NCBI GenBank assembly: GCA_000969725.1
Contig: JXSR01S043268.1
Length of the DNA: 24,654 nt
Direction: 5' to 3' (one strand)
Origin: Ophiothrix spiculata
Taxonomy: Eukaryota; Echinodermata; Ophiuroidea; Amphilepidida; Ophiotrichidae
A program made the translations under genes and the position numbers. The notes under the pieces were generated by a model, which saw nothing but the letters and a program-made list of their open reading frames with translations, did not search any database and was not told where the DNA came from. Below are positions 10,501 through 22,500 of the stretch, piece after piece. Within the stretch, counting starts at the first letter, position 1; every line of letters begins with the position of its first letter.

Positions 10501-13500
10501 TTGGTGTGCCCAGGGGTGGTTTGGGGGGCTGAAGCCCTCCACAAGATGGTAAAAATCATGCAAAATCAGCCTGTTTTTAATGATTTTTACCACTCAGCCC
10601 TTCTCACAATCACATTTAGCCTGGGCACGCCAGTGTAAGCTTTGACAGACAGACATACAAAATTGCAATTACAGTGTCAAATCAAATGTAAGTTGGAAAA
10701 TCTCTTGCACAGTTTATATCAATAAACTTAATGATTCTATACAATAACCATTTCCCTGGTTTGAAATCTTTTATTTTACCTGATGAAGGTCTACCAATGT
10801 GGTCAAAATGTTCTGTTGAAAGAGGTGAGGCACTTCTTACACTTTTACTCTGCTTCTGAAAAAATAAATATTTACTTTATTTTTTATAAATTGATTCAAT
10901 AAGGAACAATAATTTAATATAAAATATGATACAAAATATATCATGAATGGATACAATCATACACAAACTACACAAAGTAACACATTTTATGAATGATAAA
11001 TGAGCTACCCAATGTGTTGATTTTAAAAAATACATGATTTCCAAAATTAATCAAAATCTTGTTTTATGACTCAATTATTGGAAAGTTGTACTAATACTAT
11101 TCAAGATCAAGTTTTGGTTCATCTTACTTTTCATAAACTTTATGAAGAAATATTTTAATATTGATAAAGTTTTTGCAAGACAAATACAGAAAGCAAACTT
11201 ACTTGTTCACCTTTCAATGAGCTTTGTCCAATGCTTTTCAAACAAATCTTGATACCGGCCTCTTTTACAGGCTTTTGATTTTCTTTTTTTACTTCTACTT
11301 TTAGCGTAAATCAACAGTTGGAGAGGTAATATGATTGGGCTTAAACCACCCTTAAAAAAGTATGTATCTATTTAACTTACCTTAGGTGAGGCAAGATAAC
11401 GTTTAGCTTGACTCGGTTTTGGTCCACCTTGTTTTTCCTTTGCTTTGTCTGTGAAAAAAGGAAAGAAAATAAGATTATTTAATCAGATCCACCTCTTTGG
11501 GATATAAAAACCTCGTCTTTTACTCTCATGTTGAGTCAGAATTGTTTGATTATCATCTCTAATATATCAAACTGCTTTGTTGTTAAGAAAAAATGATCAT
11601 AATCGATCAATTGATAAATCATAATATCCTTGATATTGATAAGTCATATCCTTCACAATCCCAACCCCATTCAGACAACATTGTAGTACTAGGGAGGGGG
11701 AGAAAATTTAATCAAGACCATCAGAGTGTCTCAACCCCTATTTTTATATGATTGAAGGTACAATATTTTTGTTACATCCATTATAATTATCTGACAATGA
11801 ATAGATTGAATCTGGTTTAAAACAGAGAATTGCATTAGATATCAGATATCATTTGACGCCTGGTTAAACCAGACTGAGTGATCCTTTGACAATATATTAC
11901 TGTCACATTACCTTGTGCTTCTTGCTCTACTGTCTTGCTTGGATGGGAGAAAAATATCGGAGCTGTAGACTGGACTTTATCTGTAGATAAGAGAAAAAGT
12001 TTTTCAAATTGTATTACATCCATTTCATTTTTTTAATATTGTAAGCAGACGATTGTTTGGTTCCAAGCAACCCCACCCATCATTCTTTTTTAACAGGGGA
12101 CAAATTATGGCTTTGCATAATGTAACTTCAGAACAATGGAAAAAATATGGTCAAATATCTTGCCACATGATATGTACCTCTGGGAATGAGGCTAAAACTG
12201 TCAAGCTCTGAATGTTGAATCCAGCACTTTAACCACTAGACAATGTTCCTTGTCATTTTGAACATGCAGTTTCAGCAAAATTTGATTTTGAAGAAAATCT
12301 TTTTATCATGTCTTTAATTGTTCATTAATAACCTGTTTAATAAGTGTAACTCAATTTGATTGGATTGTTACCATTTTAAAAGCAAACAACTGATGGTCAT
12401 TATCACGTAACAGACTTCTGATAATGACTTCACTGTGTAACGCCCTTGCGAAATTGCCTGTATACTTGAAATGCAACAATAATATACGCAAGGATACCAT
12501 GTACTTCATGTTTTGAATGTACAGAACATCAATGCAGTGTCTGGACTGATCAATATTTTTAAAAGATGGCAAAGGAACACTAACAAATTAAACTAAAAAC
12601 TTAAGTTTCTACACATTTTCACCAAAAACATAGGAATATAAAATTATTAATAGCAATCAGAACTCTGCACCATCTTCTCAATTAGTCATCCAATAATATT
12701 ATTGGTATTTGTTTTGACATTTGGTAAAGTACCTTGGTCCAAAACAAACACATCAACTTGAAAAAATACCTCAAAAAGATGGTGCATAGTTATCATTAGC
12801 TAATTTATTTTCTATATACTTACATTCTGCTTTGGGTGTTTTCTTTCTAGCTGGTTCACTTTCACATTTACCTTCACTTGTTACTGCTATTACCTGAATA
12901 CATAAAAAATATTAGTTAAGTCTTTAAAAAGGTTCATCTGGATTGTGTTTAACAATGATACAATAGTTCATTTTTGATAAATCCAAGTGAATTTAGTGAG
13001 AAGATGTTATACTAGCATTTAGTGAAGTTTCACTCCTCTAAAAGGAGCTTCATCAGACTATGACTAAAATTCAAGGTTGGCAAAAAAAATCGATTTATTT
13101 GATTTAAATCGGATTTTTTTGATTTAAATCGTTTTTTTTTTGTATTTTCATATCAGAGGTTTGTAGGAGCTACACCCTTCCCCTACCTCACATTACTCTT
13201 AAAATAGGAATATTAAGTCCATCTGATCTTTAAAAATGTATTATCATATAAATAATTGATCTAAGATTGACAAAAATCATGATTTTGTAAAAAAATCAAA
13301 AAAATCAATTGTTTTATTCAAATTGATTTTTTTGTTTTGATTGGAATTTCGGTTGATTTTGCTGATTTATATACTACTTACTACTCCTTCCCCTCTTGTT
13401 CCTCTGTAAATGAAAACTTTAAGTTCTTCTGATCTTAAGTTAAAAGATGTATTATCATATAACCCATGGTTGGTAAAAAAAACCCTGACAATTTAGAAAA

Positions 13501-16500
13501 ATCATTTGTTTCATTTTAAGTAATTGTTTTATTCAATTCAAATTTCACTTGATTTCGATGATTTATATGCAACTCTTCCCCTCTTGTTACATTTTGAATT
13601 AGAATAGCAAGTACTTCTTATGTTCAAGAATGTATTATTATAAATAACTAATCTAGGGTAGGTTTTTTTTACAAATTTAAAAAAAAAATGTTTTATTTGA
13701 ATTGATTTTTTTGATTTTAATCATTTTTCTTTTTGATTTCATTGATTTATGTTGTCAAACTTTAAAACATGTGCTTCATTCTGAACTTAAACAAAAGTTT
13801 ACATTATTTAAATCTGTTATTGATTGAAGGTTGTGAAAACAAATCACGACCTTAAAAAATAAATAAAAAAATCACTGTGTGTTTTAATTTAAATCAATAG
13901 AATTTTTTGACATTAATCTATTTTTTTTAAATTTTTTGTTTGAGGATTTATGTTCTACACCTGCTCCTCGTGTTACACTTTCAATGTGAACATCAACTGT
14001 TTCTGATCTTCAAAAAAGTGTAAATGATTCAAATTACTGACCCAGGATTGGATAATGATCATTTAAAAAAAAAAGATCAAAAAATCAATATATGAATTTT
14101 GCTGCGTGAATTATTACACATTTGCCGACTGTATAAATCAAGTTGTAATGTTGAAATGCTACCTTGGTGAGGGTTTATGGGCCAAATTTACATTGGAAAT
14201 GAGCAAAACTATAAGCTGTATGAATGCAGGGGAAAATATATTGAAAATTCTGATAAGAAAGTGAAAAAATCAAGAAATTTCTAAAATCTTGATTTAAATC
14301 AATGATTTTTTTAAAAAAATCATTTGATTTAAATCGCGATTTAAATCGTGATTTAAATCAATTGATTTAAATCGTGCCAACCTTGGACTAAATCATCCCC
14401 ATGTCCTCGCCAGCAGCTCTCAAACACCATAGTGGATACGGTCGCTAGTCTGATGAAGCTTCTTGTAGAAGAGTAAAACGTCACTAAATGTGACCAACCT
14501 CGTTTCGTTCAAATTCTGGAATTCAAAATCCACCTATGCATTAATACTCATTTATTGAGGTCTGCACAATTATTGGAAGGAGAAAACTCTGCTACAACAT
14601 ATTAAGGCCCAATTGGATCTGAACTGAGATACGCAGAAAAATACATTAAAGTGTGTACTCTGTGTTTTCACTGAGCCTTGTAGCTGTGTAGTTCAGATCT
14701 GTTCCTGAGTACATAACTTTGACGTTCTGAGTGAGATCAAATCAATGGAAGCAACCAAGTTGGAATTCGGGATTGGCCCAATAAGCCCATGTTACTTGTA
14801 CTTGAAAACAAGACAGGTCCATAAATAATCAAATAACTTACAGTAAATGTATACTCTGTGTTTTCACTGAGCCTCGTAGCTGTGTAGTTAAGATCTGTTC
14901 CTGAGTATATAACTTTGCCATTCTGAGTAAGATCAAATCGATGGAAGCGACCAAGTGGAAATTCTGGATAGGCCCATGTTACATGGATTTGAGTTCGACC
15001 TCTTACTGTTAAACCTGGCTTAGCTGGAGCATGTTTGCCTAAAAAAGGTCAAAAAATAAAATGATTACAACTAACGGAATGCATAGACACATCATAGAAT
15101 CCATTACTTACTTCAAATTTGAAGCTGGTAAGAGAATTGTGGTATATTATTGATGAAGGGTTCTATACTTTTTCTAACAATGTACCACATAAATGAGAAA
15201 TGAAAGGAGCCAGGAATGCTACATTTTTACTGACTATCTCCTATGTATTTTACTGTTTTTTTCCTGAAGAATAAAGTATCGATCACTATTGCGTTGCACA
15301 AAGAACCACAGCTTTGTTCCAAATTATCAGTTTAAGCTGGACAATTGAGATAAGAAGAGTCTGGGCAACAATGACATTAAAATCAGACCTTTTTTCTGTA
15401 TTAAGTTTCTTTAACTTTTCACAAAACTTGCGATGAATATACCTACCTAGATTTGTAGTTGTGACACTGAGTCTTGTTTTTGGCCCTTTGCCTTTATGAT
15501 TGTAAGCACACACCTGCATTGATGAGAAACAAAACAAAATAAGTGATAATGACCTCTTGCAGTTTGTGTTCACTTGGTTTTCAGATTTTGGTGTAGGGAT
15601 GGGGTGGTTCAATACAAATGAAAGAGCTCATTTTACCCACATTACGTGGGGATTAGGCCTGGTGGGGATTTGGGGAATTGCTAAGAGGGCACCAAATTTG
15701 TATTAAAATTGGCGTACTGATGGGTGGGTATTTCAGCATAAAATAAGTAGACAGAAGGGTGAATTTTCAAATTCCTTTGGCACGTATACATACAACGATA
15801 TTGAACACCCCACCCGACACATTTTTTCTTTTTAAAAAGAGTAAAGTAAATAATAATCATGCACTCAAAAAATTATTATTTACTGTCAAAAAGAATTAAT
15901 ATTAGGAATGAAGATTAAAAAATTATGGTTTATCCAGTCAAGATTGCAGGTGAAATTGTATCAAAAACTATCATTGGCAAAAAATAAAAGCCTCTTTTAA
16001 TTTGGGCTGGAAAAATGCATGATCATGCATTTACCAAAAAAACACCTTTAGTTTATATGCCATGATGTGACACCCAATATTTTTTGATGGTTTTGGGTCT
16101 GTCACTTTCACTGATTGCAATACAGCATGTAAAGGCATCACATGAAGTGTCAGGGTCACACATTGCTATTTATACTTACAGAAAAGTCATAGTTAGTCCC
16201 CGGTGATAGCCCACTCACAATGCAGCTAAGTTCACTAGTGGATTCAACTTGATGTTTACCATTATATACATAGTAGCATTTGAGAGCACCATTATCAAAT
16301 TCCGGGGGTGACCATCCTAGTTTGACTTGGTTGGTAGTGACTTGTAACACACGTAAGGCTTCTGGTGCATCTGGAGCTGGAAACAGAATTTTATAAAACA
16401 ATTCAAAAGGCATCATCAAAAGGCCAAGAAGACCTGAAGTGATGATGCCCTGAAACAAAATAAGTTACTAAAATAGGCCTAAAATAGTGATCTTGCTTCA

Positions 16501-19500
16501 CCAAGTGTGGCTAATTTAAAAGTACAAGCCCTGTATAATGTTTGCATATATAATTGTCAATATAATAGTAGTTGAATAGTAATGAAGTCTATGTCACACC
16601 ACGTCAATCTCCATGGTTACCGTTAATTTAAGCTTACCTGCTTCTTCAGTTGTAGCAGTAGCATTTTCACTCAATGGACTGTCATCTCCTTCGGTAAAGA
16701 CTTGAATCTTGAACTTATATGGCATGTTGGGTCTTAATCTGGTAATAAGGAAACTCAGATCTTTGCCTTCATATATCTTCCTCTCACCTGGGTGAAAAAT
16801 TTGTGAAAGTGTTTAGAAAATGTGTGCATTTGAGATGTTAGTTTTTAATCGTGATAGAAGAATTGCAGGTTATTTTACAGTAGTCATATGTTTTGGTTTC
16901 TTTTTAGATTTCTTGAGCATTCTGGCATAATAAAGATGCCTCTTTGTGATGCTCTGATTCCTGCTATTTGAAAACATTTTTTTGAATTATCTAAAATGGC
17001 AAGTTAGATCCAAGCAAGTCTTGATGAGAATTTTCATAATAAAGGTTAGCAATCATTGAGGATTTTTATTATTTAATATAAACCCTTCAGATTTGTGACT
17101 GGAAAGGACAAAGGCGTCATACAGGCGACAACTTTGTTTTGAGCTAAATGTGAAAATAAATGCCAAGGTTGTATATTAAAATCAAAATTCAAAGTTGCAA
17201 ACTAGATATAGCAGAATTTTAAGGCCATGAGACTAGTCTCTCTTTATTTTAAACAGCACTGGTTCAATCAATATAACTTGGTCCATCCCTAATGTTTTCC
17301 AATTGGCCTATAACCAATATTATATACCTCATATATAGATTCCTATCCTCTGATTGGTTAAAAGTGAGGGCCTATAAATTTACTATTCCCTGGCATATTT
17401 TTCACTAGGCCCGCTCAATGTATTTTGCGTTGTGTAACTCAAACTTTACGCGTGCGACTTTAAGCATTCTGGGTCAAACACGCGCTGCAGTGCGTAAGCT
17501 AGTTATCTTGTGCGCATAATATGATGCGGTCAGCACTGAAAAGAGAAACAAATATCGTAAATTATCATCGGGCGCTTTGAGTGCTAAAATGGTTATTTTA
17601 ACCAACTAGAGGACAAAAATCTATATATTCCGTATATAAAACAAATATTGACTGCTTTTTGTTTGGGTATGGTTGAAATTATTTCCCCTCGGTGATCTCA
17701 AAACGATAAATATGACATCAGCTTCCCTTTGGGCATATTCATGGTTTTGAGATCACCTTGGGAAAATAATTTAAACCTCAAAGCAGTCAATATTTGTATA
17801 TTATAAAAAGTAGCTACTTTAAAACTCAAATTGCTGCCAACTGCTAAGAACAATTGTTCTAAACAAAAGCAACTGATTGAGTTCAAATGTTCCATAAGGA
17901 GTTTGTTCATACAGGCTAGCAATGATACAACTTTATCTTGACAAGTCTTACCAGTAAACAGCCGATAATTCACCTCCATGTCCTCTCTAATATCCGGTCT
18001 ATTCCACAGTACAAGTATTTCTTGTGCACCTTTGACCTCTAACCTTGGTGCATCAGGTTTGTCCAGCTTTTTCAAAAGGTCAAGGGTCAATTCTACTTCT
18101 TCTTTGAGTTCTTGATGTGGGTGATAGTTGAGATGTATGTCCTGCAAAATTATTCCAATGAATGATTCTTAAGATTGACCATTTATAGACATAAGATAGT
18201 TCAAATATACTTTTGAAATTGAAAAAAAAAAATATCTATGTTCATTTATTTCTTCGTTTCTTCATTTTGTTGTTGAACAATGTTGAATAACAAAATTGAA
18301 CTACAGAATCATGAACTACAAATGCTGGCCGCCGGGCAGTTTTAAGGACTGGTATGCCTCTTTCTAAATAATTTTAGGCAAGACAAAAAGCAGGAAGTGG
18401 CAAGTTGTTAAAATTGGTTGAATAAAAGAACACGCCAGACAAAGCATAAGGTAAAATTATAAAAATTTATCAAATCTTGTTATAAACCATTGCGACATAC
18501 TCCTATACTATTCTTTTGCTTCCTTATATAATGAGTTGAACATCAAGTTGAGATGGTCTAAACTAAAATCAATCAATTTTGAAATTTCAACTCCTGTTTT
18601 CCTGTTAATCTTTTTCTGCAAATTAACAAATCTGACAAACTTGCTTTTTCCTGCTGTTTTGATATGTTATTTGGGAAGTCATCAACAGTTAGTTCCAGCA
18701 AAAAAGCCTTGTTTTGCAATTTTGTCTAAATTAAACCACAGATTTACAAGCCTATAATGGTTTAAGCTTTGATAAAATTCATAACCAAACACTTCTAATG
18801 TTACCTTCAATGGTGGTATAACTCCTGGGTGATCTCTTAGTCTCAAACAACCTTTCCTCTTACTCGCCAATGTGCGTAGCGTCCTGTAAAGAAAAATACA
18901 AAAAAAATTACCAACTGCGATCCAACTTGTCTTGTAAATGTAACATGTAACAACTGCAACCCATCACTTGTAAGGTTTTGCTCGTAACTTCCCACTTCAA
19001 CCATACAGAGAAATGATCACTGGAAAAATTTTGGTTTTAGATATTTGTGGCCTGTTTTTGCTGTTTTTTGCCGAACCATTTGGAAAATCTTGGAATGGGA
19101 CTTCATGCATTGGTAAATATAAGGATAAAACAATTGCAAGCGGGATACATCTATTCAGTGTTTTTAACAGGGGGGGCTACAGCAGTGGCATAGCCAGGTT
19201 TTCGAAAGTGGGGGGGCCACAACATGAAGACGAACCGAAAAAATTGTATTGACCCTCAGAGCGGAGCGAATAACGGGTGGGGTCCAGGGCCCGCCTTAGG
19301 GCCCCTGGTGGGGGTCCAGGGGGCGAAGCCCCTGGAAGCTCCGGGGTTTTAGCCATTTGACACACTGCAGGAAGGCTAATTGAAACATTTTTGGATGTAT
19401 GTAGTTATAATGGTGCCAAAATACTGTGAAAATCATATATATGAGGTAGTTTTTGCTGAAACCGACATTGGCAGGTGGCCTACGGCCACTAGGACAGATG

Positions 19501-22500
19501 CGGTATCGCCGCCGGTTGCATTTCTAACCGACGGATGGTCAGTAATGGGGGGCCACGGCCCTCAGGCCCCCCCCCCCTCTAGCTACGCCACTGCTACTTA
19601 GTACAAAAGGGGTTATGGGGCCACAAATTCGGGTAGCAAAAATCAAGCTTTCTGGTATTCCAATCGGGTCTTTTTTTTCGCAAATGAGGTATATTGATGG
19701 GTTTTCTTTTCAAAAGTTTCAGAAATTTGCGCCAAATGCCACAAATTTGGACATTTCTTCTCAAAATGTTAGAAAATTTTGCCAAAATAGAGCAAATTTG
19801 GACAGAATAAATGAGATTTTTTATTAAATTTGGCTAAAAATTTAGAAGATTTGGTATAGATGGCTCAAATTTTCTTAAAAATTGGTATTTGGATGGGTGG
19901 CTTTCCAAATTTCCCAGAGGCACATCCTTACCCAAAACAAATTTTAGTACCCCCCCTGGGCATGCATCCCATATCATGACATGTCAAGAGCTATGTTTGA
20001 AAAGATCGGCAAGGCAAATGCACTATAGGTTCAACTTACATTGCGGCAAACCAGCCTGTTTCCGAGTCTTCATTACTGAGTTGCTCTCCAAGCCTAATCA
20101 ACATCAGTTCTGAGTGCCTATGGTTCAGGAGACGTTCATGGCCTTCGATGCTGCCTGCTAAGCAACTCAGGGCATAACAAGCATTTTTGCCACATCCTGC
20201 ATCCTTACTGGACAGCATGTTACAGAGACTAGAGATCTGAAAACATGAGAACAAGGAAAATGTGATTTCTGGACTAGTTCAGATGAATCCTAAAAATCAG
20301 TTCATCATATAAATGCAAAAAAGTCTAAAATGCAAAAGCTGTCATTTTTCATAAATTTGCATCGGACTTTATAAAATCCCATCTTGGGTCAGTGGAACTT
20401 GAAATGGTCACTTGCCAGAAGATACATTTCAAGAGTCACTGATATATGGGAGACAAATTTTGATGGTTTGTTGCATTCTAATGACAAGGTGTCAAAAATA
20501 TAAGGGCAGCCAATGCAATGAATTGACATGACGAATTGTACAGCAACATATGCGGATATCATTTATACAAAATCTGCAAATCTCTAACAAACCATTTCTG
20601 TACAATAGAGTTGTATGCAACAGGTCTATTTGCACCCTAAAAATTCGGCTAAGTTAGGGGATTGCACCACGCTGGCGTTGAGGGCGTTACATCTGGAACG
20701 ACACTGCGCGATCGTGTAGTGACCAAGATCTGTGTTCTATCCACATGCTATAATTACTTGACTACAACGCAATACGCATCTTACATTTTTCTGCCAAATT
20801 GTACGCACTCAAGATAACATTTGACTGGATTGATAGCCGCAATCGCAGTCAAATTACCATGTTGTTGCCAGACTGAGAGTATGGTTGTATGCATTAATTG
20901 GTTTACGACCCCTACCAATATGTACATACATTTAAGCTACAATGTTATAGTATTTGATAAAAGCAGTAATTAGATAAAAAATAAAATGATTGAAGCAATA
21001 GAAAAACTAGGAAATTGAAAGCCAAGAATGGTTGCATTGCAAAATAACCAAAATGTTCCAGCAAACTACTTTTAACCAGTATGGTGATATATCAACGAAC
21101 AGAATCTACTTTCATAAAATATTAATGTGCAAACCTCAACTCAAATAAAATATTAACTTAAAGGGTAAAAGGTTGTTTTTGCTATCCAATTTGTATCAAC
21201 TTGTGATATGAAAAATGAAAGCTCATTTGAACAATATCATACAGTGCTGGCAAAGCTAAATAAACTACACAAAATACAAAATAAATAACTCATCTGACCC
21301 ATATTCACTAAAGGGCAATAACTTTGGCAGGAATACTACTGTTTAATTTCTTCCATAGGTGATGTCATTTTGTATTCACAAACCAAAATAAAGTTATTCC
21401 ACAGGCTAGTTATCCCCAGCTTTACAAAATCCATCTCTATTTCAAAAATGACTACTTCAAGAATAAAGATATTCCTGGAATAAGTTTTGTGAATACAGGC
21501 CTTTGATAATTTAAGAAGTCGTACATTAAACATTTTTATTTTATGGCCAAGAGCCAATTGCATATTTTATTGAATCATAAGTGTGAGTTGTAATAGAAGA
21601 TGTTGCACAAATTACATGCCCTTATTTCACATTCTGGGTAAATTTTTGCTGCATCTACGAATGCACACACGCTGCTTTGCGAGTAAAACAATTACCCATA
21701 ATGCAACAGGAATGCAATGAACAATAAGGGCATTTGAGTTATGTAACAAAGACCTGCTATTAAATTTGAATAAAAGTAGAGAGGTTTCCATAGCAAACAA
21801 GTCATTAAACTTTAAATACAATATGTAGTGGTCTGTAGGTCATTACATTTTGATGTACGACTTTAAAAAAAAATCTGAATTATTTGTTTTTGCACAGTTT
21901 AAAGTCTTAATGCATACAGTTTCTATTTAGCAAAGACATATGGCTTTAAAATAATATAAAGCTTAAAAAACAGTTGTGTAAAGTGCTGATCATTTCACTA
22001 GCAGTTTCAGTGCAGTAACAGAAAATAGTTTCTTGCCTTTTTAAAAATACAATTTAAAAAGCAACAAAAAATTAAAAATACAATACTATTGAAATTGACA
22101 AAAAGGGAACAAGGTAAATACAAGTGTTACATGTACTAACACCATCACTGAATATATTATCAAGTAGAAAGATTATAAAAACTAACATACCTGGTCTAAA
22201 ATCAGACAAAATGCTGCACAGTTAAAAACAACCGAAAGGTAAGTAATATTTCAGAGCCCTATTGGACCTTGTGTAAACTTATCATAGGTGGCGGAGGTGG
22301 CCATCCACCACAAAACTCCAATAAAGTTGGCATTTCTCATTAAAATACATGTAAAAAGTTGTATTCTGACAAAATTGAGGTTTTTGTATATTTGATATGA
22401 TCATGCTATTCTTAAGCTTTCTGCAAAATATCAGCTTTCATTTCAACTTCAAAAGAAATTTTTCTTAATGTAGCTGAATTGCAAATCTGCAAAAATGAAA

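Noticed and set aside
15286-15612. 108-codon minus-strand open frame
   Set aside because: It contains the 67-bp FN3 exon (15447-15513), but the rest is intron. The strong acceptor and donor inside it define the real coding part.
19013-19827. Several short open frames around the hAT-like element
   Set aside because: They span element boundaries and repeat sequence, and none resembles a transposase.
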